From a virus, in the IMG/VR virus record IMGVR_UViG_3300037225_001400, positions 1 to 47,225 of that record: DNA of 47,225 nucleotides. One strand, written 5' to 3'. The stretch's first letter is position 1. The number at the start of each line of letters is the position of its first letter. The position numbers and the translations under genes were made by a program. The notes beneath the pieces are model-generated. The model did not search any database. It was not told where the DNA came from and worked only from the letters and a program-made list of their open reading frames with translations. Below, one piece after another: positions 9,252 to 17,001 of this stretch.

Positions 9252-11573
9252 ATGGCTGCACCAAGTAATGTAACATCAACTGATTTAACTGCGGAAATAC
9301 TTACACAAAGTATGCCGCTTTCGGATGCTTTTAATAAAGCAATATCCGCAGAAGTAAAAATTGGAGTACATCATGGTTTGAACTTGAGCTTTGATGATGT
9401 ACTATGGCCAAACGGAAATTTTAGTTCTAAGACGATTAAAATTTCAGCTGGGAAAGCTGTAGTGCCGGCTATTGAGTTATCAAGTAAATGTGATGAGAAT
9501 GTCTTTGTAAGTGTAGTGCTTGAAAATGATTTAAGTATTGATTTAAGTGCTATTACGAATCCGATTGGTGGAGCAGACGCGTCGATTTATTATGTGGCTT
9601 TAGTAATAGATTACACAGCCTCGTCAGTTAATACGTTGACTGGTCTTGTTACAAATACTGGATTGAATAGTGCTTATATTAGAATAGCTGTACAAGTGCC
9701 CGGTTCTGGTTATAATAACAAAGGGCTTGTGCTTGGAAAGTTCTGTCGGGTAGATAAATATATTGAAAGCATTGGTGAAAGTCCTATTGAGTTTTCTAAT
9801 ATCGCAGCGAAAAATGGTTACGGTTGGTCTGAGAATACTATAGCAAGAGATAAAAACCGGTGTATGACAGAATTCAAAACAGCAGTCAGTATTGATCAGT
9901 TTGCTAATTTGAAAAAGCATGTTACCATTGAGGGCGTGACCGATCTTGGAAATACACCAGATAATAATGTTTCAGTAGGTTCTGAAATAATGCCTTTGGA
10001 TGATATTACTGCGTCTGTTGCAACAGCGACAAGTGCCATTAATGGTTGGGCGAAGCCTGTTGATTGGACAGATAATACGCTGGCAAATATTTACGGTGGT
10101 GCTACCGGTAAGCCCGGTATTTGGAAAGATGTAGAAGTTTTTGAATTGTTTAATTCCTATTTCAGAACTGACATGGGTATTGCTTTTCATAGAACGTCAG
10201 GTAATGGTAAGATATACGCAATGACGTTACTTGATAGAGCGAATAATGCGTTGATAACACCGTTGAATGATTATGGATCAACAAAGTTTGTGTTTGATGG
10301 CAAAGGGTCAACTTGGGAAGGCGACCTAACAATTGATCTTGTTTTGGATTTTGTGGGGAAAGCTGAAGACCACATTTACAGAATTAATTTGCGTAATCTT
10401 GAAGTGAAAGGTAAGTTGAAAATTAATTATGGGCAAAGCTATTTAGGCCAGGCTGGCGGGGCCTTTGGGAAAATTGTTTTAGATAACGTGCATGCTGATG
10501 AAGGAATTGTAATGCAGCCTTGGCCGCAGGTAGATGGTTTAACGTTAGCTGATCCTATTGTTTTTGGGCCATACATTGGCTACGTTGTGTCTCAATTGTT
10601 AAATAATGCTGCTGGTATTGATTTAGTAGCTGGTGGGTATAGTACAACACCGAGTAGCTTAAAATATTGGCAGTATGGTGTTGGTACAAAGGGTTGGACA
10701 AAAGGTGTGATTATACCAATTCGTTTGATTTCGTCTCGTACGGGCGGTGGGGGCGTGCCTCCGGCGATGGGTGCTCCGTATTTGGAAGAGCTTGCCGACG
10801 GCGGAATAATTTTTAGAAAATCTTCTGCTTATGGTATTTTGTTTGGTCAAAGTGTTGTTAATTGTACTGATGTTGATTATGGTGCTGAAATAAGAATCCA
10901 GTTGCGGGAATGTTCGTTATATGTGAAGCAAGGAACGTCTGGAGGGTATAGAAGTATCCCCCGAGTGTATAAAACTAGTAATGTTGTTGTAACATTAACT
11001 GATTTTATTGCAAATACGTGGTGGGATATTGAAAGTGCAAATGATTTGCATGCTACTACCGATGTAAATGCGAATGCTAGTGTTAATGCTGGTACTAATA
11101 TCGTTGCCGGGGGTAATGTAGTTGTTGGCGGAACTATTGCTGCAGCAACCGCCGCCATTCCATCGTTGCTAGGAAGTATTTCGGTAGCTGGAAATATAGC
11201 TGCGGCGGGGGGAGTGACCGCAAGCAACACAGTACAAGGTGCTATAGTTAAAGCTACCACGTATTTGCAAGCAGTTACCGGAGTATATTCAGGTACTGTT
11301 GTTGGTGTAGGTTCTGGTTTGCTAAAGTGGGTAATGTATACAGGTAGTTTAGGAGGTGCTGGAAATACGTTTATTCCAATTAGCTCGTTGATTTTTGATG
11401 TTAATGTGTTTGGTTTTTCTCTTGTTCTTGAAGGAACCGATTTAGTGTGGTATATTCCTTATAGTGCCTATGCTGCTACGTTAGATGCTGTTAGTCATAA
11501 AGTATTAATTACAAGTCGTGGCGGAACCGTTAACACCACAAATAGTTATCGTTTGCTTGTTTGGTATTATTAA
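9252..11573 (+). CDS. Large tail fibre protein
   Basis: 773 residues; AAAAGGAGAATACA precedes the ATG. The N-terminal third looks like an attachment domain (IKISAGKAVVPAIEL, IYYVALVIDY). Residues about 590-690 are a regular repeat of short Gly, Ala, Asn and Val units (VNAGTNIVAGGNVVVGGTI, then SISVAGNIAAAGGVTASN), which fits a trimeric beta-helix shaft. The last 100 residues (YTGSLGGAGNTFIPI ... SYRLLVWYY) form a compact hydrophobic tip, a likely receptor-binding or trimer-closing domain. The size and position as the last large structural gene match a receptor-binding fibre. No depolymerase motif is seen. Confidence 0.6.
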   Translation: MAAPSNVTSTDLTAEILTQSMPLSDAFNKAISAEVKIGVHHGLNLSFDDVLWPNGNFSSKTIKISAGKAVVPAIELSSKCDENVFVSVVLENDLSIDLSAITNPIGGADASIYYVALVIDYTASSVNTLTGLVTNTGLNSAYIRIAVQVPGSGYNNKGLVLGKFCRVDKYIESIGESPIEFSNIAAKNGYGWSENTIARDKNRCMTEFKTAVSIDQFANLKKHVTIEGVTDLGNTPDNNVSVGSEIMPLDDITASVATATSAINGWAKPVDWTDNTLANIYGGATGKPGIWKDVEVFELFNSYFRTDMGIAFHRTSGNGKIYAMTLLDRANNALITPLNDYGSTKFVFDGKGSTWEGDLTIDLVLDFVGKAEDHIYRINLRNLEVKGKLKINYGQSYLGQAGGAFGKIVLDNVHADEGIVMQPWPQVDGLTLADPIVFGPYIGYVVSQLLNNAAGIDLVAGGYSTTPSSLKYWQYGVGTKGWTKGVIIPIRLISSRTGGGGVPPAMGAPYLEELADGGIIFRKSSAYGILFGQSVVNCTDVDYGAEIRIQLRECSLYVKQGTSGGYRSIPRVYKTSNVVVTLTDFIANTWWDIESANDLHATTDVNANASVNAGTNIVAGGNVVVGGTIAAATAAIPSLLGSISVAGNIAAAGGVTASNTVQGAIVKATTYLQAVTGVYSGTVVGVGSGLLKWVMYTGSLGGAGNTFIPISSLIFDVNVFGFSLVLEGTDLVWYIPYSAYAATLDAVSHKVLITSRGGTVNTTNSYRLLVWYY

Positions 11574-11574
11574 G

Positions 11575-11934
11575 ATGGAAGCTTCTTGGGTAAAAGATAT
11601 AAAAGCTGTTGATAGAGTTATCGACGGCAGTACGTTTATCATTGAGCTTGACTTAGGTCTTGATGTCTTTGTGCGTAAGAAATTGCGGTTAATAAATGTC
11701 CGGTGCCATAGTCCAAATGTACCCCAAGGGATAGCTGCAAAAGAGTATGTTGAACAGTTGATAAAAGATAAGCGTATGACGGTAAAAATATTTCCAGACC
11801 GTTTTAGAAAATATTCTACACTGCTTGGCGTTCTCTATATTAATAATGGATCAGGGTGGTTGAATTTGAATGATTTAATTATCAAAGAGAATTTTGGGTG
11901 GCTGATGAAGAACGAAGACAATCCAGAGGCGTAA
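11575..11934 (+). CDS. Staphylococcal-nuclease-like (SNase/TNase) protein
   Basis: 119 residues from the ATG two bases after the fibre stop; a GTG-initiated extension upstream would lie inside the fibre gene. The SNase fold pattern is visible: V-x-RVIDGSTFIIELD (family V-x-DGDT), KKLRLINVRCHSP (family RL-x-GIDAPE), GIAAKEYVEQL, and a C-terminal G-x-L/V-Y-I-N-x-G segment with NDLIIKENFGWL. The usual catalytic Asp and Glu of DGDT and APE are replaced by Gly-Ser-Thr and Cys-His-Ser, while RL is kept. It may therefore be weakly active or only bind nucleic acid. There is no signal peptide. It overlaps the next gene by TAATG. Confidence 0.65.
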   Translation: MEASWVKDIKAVDRVIDGSTFIIELDLGLDVFVRKKLRLINVRCHSPNVPQGIAAKEYVEQLIKDKRMTVKIFPDRFRKYSTLLGVLYINNGSGWLNLNDLIIKENFGWLMKNEDNPEA

Positions 11935-12521
11935 TGCAAAAAAAGATACAAATAACAGACCAATTTAATTTTGATTATTTCACGTCAAGAACGAATGCTC
12001 GCCATCAGTTCTCTGTTGTTCAAAGATTTATGATGCGTCAATGGCACGAAGAATTTAAAAAAGTGTTGAAGTTATTCCCTAAAAATCAGTTCTATAAAGA
12101 CATCGGAATTTTGTTGCCTGAAGATCGTCGGTTGTATGATGTAGAAGGCAGGAACATTCCTGAAACTATTGATCTAAGTTTTGGTCTGCCTGTACGTTTG
12201 AATAAGCCAGATAACAAACAGCTATATGGTGAATGGTTTACGCATGGTGTTGGGGGTGTTCAACTATACACAGAAGGGGCGCAGCCGTTAGCTGACGTGT
12301 TTAAATCCCTTGCAAAGAGGATATATGGGCAAAAGCTCCAGTTCGGTGATCTCTATTATACCAGTGGGGGTAAATTGAAGTTGCCCGTCTTATCTATTGG
12401 TAATAGCAAGTATCTGTTATATCGAGAATATTTTACTTCGAAGTATCTGCCGACTCCCCAGTTTTGGTATTCTACCAATGGCGGCTATACCTTGAAACGC
12501 TATTTGCAATACGCAATGTAA
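11934..12521 (+). CDS. Hypothetical protein (195 aa)
   Basis: The start is taken as the ATG that overlaps the previous TAA; the frame can be extended to a GTG at 11898. The protein is rich in Tyr, Phe and Lys (FNFDYFTSRTNARHQFSVVQ; YLLYREYFTSKYLPTPQFWY), soluble-looking, without Cys motifs. It is the last gene before the first TATTAATA promoter element, so it probably ends the virion transcription unit. No family recognised. Confidence 0.6.
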   Translation: MQKKIQITDQFNFDYFTSRTNARHQFSVVQRFMMRQWHEEFKKVLKLFPKNQFYKDIGILLPEDRRLYDVEGRNIPETIDLSFGLPVRLNKPDNKQLYGEWFTHGVGGVQLYTEGAQPLADVFKSLAKRIYGQKLQFGDLYYTSGGKLKLPVLSIGNSKYLLYREYFTSKYLPTPQFWYSTNGGYTLKRYLQYAM

Positions 12522-12531
12522 AAAGTTGTCT

Positions 12532-12557
12532 CCGAGTAGAAACTGCTCCTATTAATA
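12532..12557 (+). promoter_or_regulatory. Candidate phage promoter: AGTAGA-N9-TATTAATA (copy A)
   Basis: CCGAGTAGAAACTGCTCC followed by TATTAATA, directly after a stop codon and 22 bases before the ATG of the next gene. The same arrangement, with identical 18-base spacing from CCG to TATTAATA, recurs at 13008 and 45466, and a variant at 26201. The core resembles the T4 late promoter TATAAATA. Confidence 0.6.
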
Positions 12558-12578
12558 TGGTATAAGGAGAAGTTGTAA

Positions 12579-12989
12579 ATGCCTCAAATAGTTCCAGTCA
12601 TCGGAGATCGAATACACGTTAGAACAATAAATCCCCGGCGGTCCCGTGAGTGGGAAGTTAAAGGCGTAGTAGTTCAGATAGCTTCCTGCTTTCCAGAGAC
12701 TCGTTTTTTTACGTATCCCGGATTTTCTCATGTTATCCGTACGCGGCCAAATACACGAAAGTTTGTGCTTAAAAAAGAGGATGGTTGGTCTGTATTTTCG
12801 TATTTGCCGGGTTGGTATTCTATTACCATATTGTCGCATAGTGAGGTGCCTATTTTCGATTTGATTCCTGTGGACTATCTATATGTATATGATCGGCCGG
12901 TAGAAGACAGGCCCGCACCAAGAGAAGAATATGTTGACAATTCAGGCTTGCCTGAGTTTCCGAAAACAATTTACGATGCTGATGAATAA
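12579..12989 (+). CDS. MPQ-family small protein, SH3/KOW-like (136 aa)
   Basis: 136 residues; TAAGGAGAAGTTG precedes the ATG, and candidate promoter A lies just upstream. It starts Met-Pro-Gln, like the genes at 13081, 13651 and 13905. The N-terminus (IGDRIHVRTINPRRS, then EVKGVVVQI) matches an SH3-like or KOW-type barrel. It ends in KTIYDADE, almost the same last eight residues as the protein at 13651-13893 (KTIYDADF). Function unknown; it is probably a paralogue in a family expanded by tandem duplication next to the amidoligase gene. Confidence 0.65.
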   Translation: MPQIVPVIGDRIHVRTINPRRSREWEVKGVVVQIASCFPETRFFTYPGFSHVIRTRPNTRKFVLKKEDGWSVFSYLPGWYSITILSHSEVPIFDLIPVDYLYVYDRPVEDRPAPREEYVDNSGLPEFPKTIYDADE

Positions 12990-13007
12990 AAATAAAAAAA
13001 GTAGAGT

Positions 13008-13033
13008 CCGAATAGAAAGTTGTCATATTAATA
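13008..13033 (+). promoter_or_regulatory. Candidate phage promoter: ATAGA-N9-TATTAATA (copy B)
   Basis: CCGAATAGAAAGTTGTCA followed by TATTAATA. It lies 18 bases after a stop codon and 47 bases before the next ATG. The spacing matches copies A and D exactly. Confidence 0.6.
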
Positions 13034-13080
13034 TGTAAAGGTAGTAAAGAAGAAGTTGAAAATAAAATAAGGAGTAGCAA

Positions 13081-13605
13081 ATGCCACAGTCTCTAAAAAA
13101 TCTTTTCAAACGTGTTCGAGTTTCTCTTTTTGGCTTCTGGGTCGGTGATCTGTTAGTTTTTACAGATAGTACGTGTGTAGTATTAGATTGGTGTTTAGGT
13201 GATTGTTGTTTAGTTGTTCCAAGTGATTATACCCATTTGATATTGTTGAAAAATTTGCGTACTGGTAAAACTGGTTATTGGGAAAATAATAATGAATTTT
13301 TTGATTTATACAAAAAGTGTGCTAATTTTAACAGATCTGAAAAGGAGGTGAAGTATATGAAGCTACGGATTTATGATGCAGCGGCTGCGTCCCGTAACGG
13401 TCACCTGACCGGTATTGTTCGCATTCGGCTGATTCGTGATAATCCGCAAACGATCGGGTTGTACGCCGTGAATCATTTGGGCGAAAAAGTGAGTCAGGGC
13501 GGACTGCTGAAGATCAATGCGGACGGATCAATTGTCCGGTGCGCTGGGGTGAATACCAGCCTGGGCCTGAATCTAGAAGCCCCCGGCAAGTTGTCCATCT
13601 CCTGA
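13081..13605 (+). CDS. MPQ-family protein, apparently fused in frame to a GC-rich segment
   Basis: The open frame codes 174 residues from an ATG with AAGGAGTAGC. Residues 1-92 start Met-Pro-Gln and contain WVGDLLVFTDSTCVVLDW, an SH3-like pattern shared with the neighbours; this DNA is AT-rich (18 of 60 G+C at 13201-13260). From about 13370 the base composition changes sharply (35 of 60 G+C at 13381-13440; 34 of 60 at 13501-13560). A perfect ribosome site, AAAGGAGGTG, stands before an internal in-frame ATG at 13357. The 3' part may therefore be a separate gene inserted into, or replacing the end of, this one. The long frame may or may not be translated as one protein. Confidence 0.5.
   Translation: MPQSLKNLFKRVRVSLFGFWVGDLLVFTDSTCVVLDWCLGDCCLVVPSDYTHLILLKNLRTGKTGYWENNNEFFDLYKKCANFNRSEKEVKYMKLRIYDAAAASRNGHLTGIVRIRLIRDNPQTIGLYAVNHLGEKVSQGGLLKINADGSIVRCAGVNTSLGLNLEAPGKLSIS
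13357..13605 (+). CDS. Probable inserted GC-rich gene (82 aa)
   Basis: This internal start has the strongest ribosome site in the area (AAAGGAGGTG, 8 bases before ATG). The 82-residue product begins MKLRIYDAAAASRNG and ends APGKLSIS, with a regular beta-strand pattern (GIVRIRLIRDNPQTIGLYAV). G+C content and codon choice (ctg, cgt, ggc, gcg) differ from all neighbours. It is followed directly by a stem-loop terminator, and the next gene has no visible ribosome site. Own ribosome site plus own terminator is the layout of a recently acquired moron-like cassette. Function not recognised. Confidence 0.55.
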   Translation: MKLRIYDAAAASRNGHLTGIVRIRLIRDNPQTIGLYAVNHLGEKVSQGGLLKINADGSIVRCAGVNTSLGLNLEAPGKLSIS

Positions 13606-13613
13606 TAGTCAAG

Positions 13614-13645
13614 TGCCCGGACGTGAAATACCGGACGGGCATTTT
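13614..13645 (+). terminator. Stem-loop terminator after the GC-rich cassette
   Basis: TGCCCG (13614-13619) pairs with CGGGCA (13636-13641), followed by TTTT. CCGGACG is present as a direct repeat in the stem and loop region. The short T run makes termination strength uncertain. Confidence 0.5.
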
Positions 13646-13650
13646 AAAAT

Positions 13651-13893
13651 ATGCCACAGAATCAAGAACAAGATTTTCAAGTAGGACAAGAAGTCATTTT
13701 TACGGAAGTTGTCCAAGGTGCAACAGATGGTTGGACTGAAGGTGATACTGGTATGGTACTTGAGATTGAACCGCGGTATTTAAAAGTAAAAAGATCAAAA
13801 GATGGCCATATAGAAACGTATTATAAAGAACGTTTTATTAAAGGTGTTCCGCTTCCCGAACCTATAAAAACCATTTACGATGCGGATTTTTAA
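13651..13893 (+). CDS. MPQ-family small protein, KOW/SH3-like (80 aa)
   Basis: 80 residues starting MPQNQEQDF. It contains VGQEVIFTEVV and EGDTGMVLEIEPRYLKVKR, a KOW/SH3-like strand-turn-strand pattern that could bind nucleic acid or peptide. The C-terminus LPEPIKTIYDADF shares KTIYDAD with the protein at 12579-12989. There is no ribosome site between the upstream terminator and the ATG, which fits disruption by the inserted cassette; translation may depend on coupling or be weak. Confidence 0.6.
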   Translation: MPQNQEQDFQVGQEVIFTEVVQGATDGWTEGDTGMVLEIEPRYLKVKRSKDGHIETYYKERFIKGVPLPEPIKTIYDADF

Positions 13894-13904
13894 AAGGAGA
13901 AGAA

Positions 13905-15494
13905 ATGCCACAAGATCGTTGTCCTACGTTTTCAGTTGATGTGGATTCAAGTTGGCCGCCTTCTGCAGCAGCTATGCTTGAGGCGCATTTGCATTGCCCG
14001 CGAGAATCATCAGTGCAGCCAAAGTGTCGTTATTTTGGTTTGCGCCCTGATTATATTGATCCTTATTATGATAATACGAATGTGTATAGCGACATATTTA
14101 GTAATGCTGTAAACTACGGTATACAAGTAAAAGAAGTAGATTCCATATATAATTTTGTGACTCGTGAAGATCATATTTTATGTAATATACATGTAAATGA
14201 TCGGGTACATTTTATAAGTTTTTATGATGGTCAGTGGACACGAGAGGTAGCTAAAATTTGTGCTTGGTTTCCCTTTTATGTAGAACTGCGTCATGGTGGG
14301 TATGAAATCTATACAAAAAGTATGCATAAGTTTGTGCCAGAAAAAAGTACTTGGGTATATGATACAAGAACCGGAGAAATAATTACTCCAGATCGTTGCT
14401 GTTGCGGCGAGTTTGTTCGTTGTTTTGTAGATACCGCATACGGGGAAGTTAGGTTGCGTTACTATTGTCCGAAATGCGATTGTCAACGTGTATGTAGTCA
14501 TTGTGGTAAGCCGTTGCATACAATAAAAAATGTTTTAAGTGTACCGCAAAAGCATAAGAAGCTATGCGATGAATGTCAAAAAAGTTTTCGTTTTTGTGAT
14601 TCTTGTCGAGAGTTGTATAATTATAAAGATATGGGCGGCGATGATGTCTCCCGATGTTACTGGTGTAAGCCTATTAGGGATTATAGCCATAAGCCTAAAG
14701 TAGTGTTGCACGGTTCCGAAGAATTCCAATGCGGGATAGAAGTAGAAGCTGAATTGCTTGAAAGTGATAAAGAATTACAAACAATAGATTTACAGTATTG
14801 TGCTGGTTCCGATTCAATTACTGCTATAGCTCGTATGGTGCAGGATAAAAGTAAAGGTTTTCTATTTTGTAAGCATGACGGATCGTTACAGGATGGGCCC
14901 GGTATTGAAATTGTCAGTCAGCCCGCCCCGTTATCCTGGTGGAAAACGTGCCAGGAAAAAGAGATAATTTTTGAGTTACCCAAATATGGAATGCGTTCGT
15001 ATGATACGGTTTGTTGCGGGATGCATATACATATGAGTAAGAAAGCTTTTTCCTCTTGTCATCTTTACAAAATGCAAAAACTTTTGTACGAAAGCCGGGA
15101 GTGGATGTATGCCATATCTCAGCGGAAAAATCGTCCGGAGTTGTCTAGATGGGCACAGTGTTCGGTGGATGAACGTGAGAAAAAAAGGTTAGTGCAAGTT
15201 GCCAAGAAAAAAAGTTCGGAAGGGTATTTTGAACGGCGGATGGGGTTAAATTTGCAGCCCAAGGATACTGCGGAATTGCGTATATTTAAAGGGACGTTGA
15301 AGAAAGAGTCCTTTATGAAGAACCTTGAGTTTGCTGATGCTACGTATAGTTACACAAAACAAGCTGGAATGGAAGAGGTTTCCATAAAGAAGTTTGGCGA
15401 ATGGTTGATAAAAAATAAAAAGATGTACAAATATTTGTATGATTTTATGGATGCTAAAAAAATATTGGAAGGAGTGAAGCCGCCATGTGCCTAA
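13905..15494 (+). CDS. GS-like amidoligase (Amidoligase_2 type) with SH3-like and zinc-ribbon regions
   Basis: 529 residues; AAAAGGAGAAG before the ATG; begins Met-Pro-Gln like three upstream genes. Residues about 85-145 hold an SH3-like segment (VNDRVHFISFYDGQWT). Residues about 165-255 are Cys-rich, with CCC, C-P-K-C-D-C, C-S-H-C, C-D-E-C, C-D-S-C and C-Y-W-C pairs, so probably several zinc ribbons. Residues about 275-480 match the amidoligase pattern: FQCGIEVEAELL (first-strand acidic residues), KHDGSLQ with GIEIVSQP, CCGMHIHMS (CG-x-H-x-H), and a late GLNLQPKDTAELRIFKGT segment. This superfamily joins an amine to a carboxylate using ATP. The class II amidotransferase next door could supply ammonia. 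The substrate is unknown. Family call good, role speculative. Confidence 0.7.
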   Translation: MPQDRCPTFSVDVDSSWPPSAAAMLEAHLHCPRESSVQPKCRYFGLRPDYIDPYYDNTNVYSDIFSNAVNYGIQVKEVDSIYNFVTREDHILCNIHVNDRVHFISFYDGQWTREVAKICAWFPFYVELRHGGYEIYTKSMHKFVPEKSTWVYDTRTGEIITPDRCCCGEFVRCFVDTAYGEVRLRYYCPKCDCQRVCSHCGKPLHTIKNVLSVPQKHKKLCDECQKSFRFCDSCRELYNYKDMGGDDVSRCYWCKPIRDYSHKPKVVLHGSEEFQCGIEVEAELLESDKELQTIDLQYCAGSDSITAIARMVQDKSKGFLFCKHDGSLQDGPGIEIVSQPAPLSWWKTCQEKEIIFELPKYGMRSYDTVCCGMHIHMSKKAFSSCHLYKMQKLLYESREWMYAISQRKNRPELSRWAQCSVDEREKKRLVQVAKKKSSEGYFERRMGLNLQPKDTAELRIFKGTLKKESFMKNLEFADATYSYTKQAGMEEVSIKKFGEWLIKNKKMYKYLYDFMDAKKILEGVKPPCA

Positions 15495-16792
15495 TTATTA
15501 GTAAGCCCAAAGGTGTTGTGTTGGAAAAAAGCCTGTACGAAGCTTGTTGGGATAATAACCCTGACGGCTCAGGTTTCTTTTGGCACGATGGTTGTATTCA
15601 TGTAAGAAAGGCTTTTGGAAAGTTTGAGACGTTTTGGAAGCAGCTAGCTGAATTAAATCAAGTTGATCATAGTATTGTGTTTCATTTTAGGTGGGCGTCG
15701 CATGGGGCAAAGAGTTTAAGGAATTGTCATCCTTTTACGTTAAAGAAGCACGGTATGGTGTTTTGTCATAATGGTGTGATTAATAAAGTTCAATATGATG
15801 CCGTAAAATCGGATACCTTGATGTTTGCCGAAACCATTTTGGAGCAGCTTCCAGTAGGATTTTTATATAATAAAGCAATTGTTTCCTTGATAGAAGATTT
15901 TATTGGGTGGTCGAAATTAGTATTTATGGATTCGACTGGAAAAATTATGGGGGTAAAAGCTAAAGATGGTGTAGAAGATTTAGGTTGTTGGTTTTCCAAT
16001 ACCGGTTATAAAACTAAAAAGTACATATCTCCGGCAGGGGGTTATGCGTCAAAAGAGTTTTGTGTGTGTTGTGGGAAGAACCCGCCCATGACAAAATACG
16101 CTTCTTTGTGCGCTTGGTGTAATAAGTACGCGGTTTGGGATGCCGTAAATTATGGGTACATGTTACCAGAAGATAAACCGTTGCCCCTATGTCCTGTTTG
16201 TAAGAAAGCTCCAGTTCCCGAGCCCGAACGTTGGTGTTCTGCTTGTTTGAAAACTATACAGCCTGTTGTAAAAGAAGGTGAGCAAGGAGAAGTTAAGCAT
16301 AATGATACCCTTTGGTTTGTTGCCCATAAAGAAGACTCAAAAATACAAGGGTGGCTTATTGGGGAAGAGGTGTGGTTGGATGCAGCAGATACAGGTTATT
16401 ATCAAGTACAACGGAAACGGGATATGTTGCGTTTTGGTCTCCCCAAAGAGTGTTTTAGCATCGTTCCGTTGTTGGAAAAAGAAAATAAAATGTTGGATAA
16501 AGAAGATGACTTAGCCCCAGGCACGAAAATATATTTCCAGAAACATTTAGGTGATTCTGTTAAGCAAGGTTTTGTAATTGGGGAGGAGTTGTCGTATCAA
16601 GGTGTTTTACGTTATGAAAATGGTTTGGTGGAATGGCTTGTAGGGAAGTTGTCCGGGGGCGAATTTCTTTTTGCTAATAAAGGTTGCTTTTCTTTGTCCA
16701 AGCCCACAGAAAGTTCAGTTTTGTTATTAACTGAAGATGCGATTGCCCAGTTGTCGAAGGAAACAAGTCAGCGTTATGAAGGGGATGTATGA
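15485..16792 (+). CDS. Class II glutamine amidotransferase with zinc ribbons and SH3-like repeats
   Basis: 435 residues, overlapping the amidoligase gene by 10 bases, with AAGGAGTGAAG upstream. The protein starts MCLIIS, so removal of Met exposes the Cys nucleophile of an Ntn-type glutaminase. DNNPDGSGFFWHDG, FHFRWASHG and FCHNGVI match the class II GATase core (residues 1-180). Two CxxC pairs follow (FCVCCGKNP, LCAWC) and two more (LCPVCKKAP, WCSAC). The last 180 residues have two SH3-like segments (NDTLWFVAHKED; GTKIYFQKHLGD). It is expected to release ammonia from glutamine for the adjacent ligase. GATase domains also occur with QueC in phage deazaguanine pathways, an alternative partner. 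Confidence 0.72.
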   Translation: MCLIISKPKGVVLEKSLYEACWDNNPDGSGFFWHDGCIHVRKAFGKFETFWKQLAELNQVDHSIVFHFRWASHGAKSLRNCHPFTLKKHGMVFCHNGVINKVQYDAVKSDTLMFAETILEQLPVGFLYNKAIVSLIEDFIGWSKLVFMDSTGKIMGVKAKDGVEDLGCWFSNTGYKTKKYISPAGGYASKEFCVCCGKNPPMTKYASLCAWCNKYAVWDAVNYGYMLPEDKPLPLCPVCKKAPVPEPERWCSACLKTIQPVVKEGEQGEVKHNDTLWFVAHKEDSKIQGWLIGEEVWLDAADTGYYQVQRKRDMLRFGLPKECFSIVPLLEKENKMLDKEDDLAPGTKIYFQKHLGDSVKQGFVIGEELSYQGVLRYENGLVEWLVGKLSGGEFLFANKGCFSLSKPTESSVLLLTEDAIAQLSKETSQRYEGDV

Positions 16793-16998
16793 TACAAGAA
16801 ATAGAAGCAACAGATGTAATAAAAGCGGCGTTGTTGTTGCATGCCAAAGTATTTATAAAGTATATTAAGGATCAAAATGTTGTTGGGTGGGTTGTTTGTT
16901 TGAAAAGCGAACCAGCTATTTATTTTGATATTTTTGAGAAGAAGAAAGAAGCCAAAAAGTATGTAAAAGAGCATGGTTTAATTTTAGTAAAGGAGTGA
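16789..16998 (+). CDS. Hypothetical protein (69 aa)
   Basis: 69 residues; its ATG overlaps the amidotransferase stop (ATGA). It begins MIQEIEATDVIKAALLLHAK and ends with a Lys-rich helix (EKKKEAKKYVKEHG). It could be a small partner of the amidoligase pair, given the coupling. No family recognised. Confidence 0.6.
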   Translation: MIQEIEATDVIKAALLLHAKVFIKYIKDQNVVGWVVCLKSEPAIYFDIFEKKKEAKKYVKEHGLILVKE

Positions 16999-17001
16999 TG
17001 T

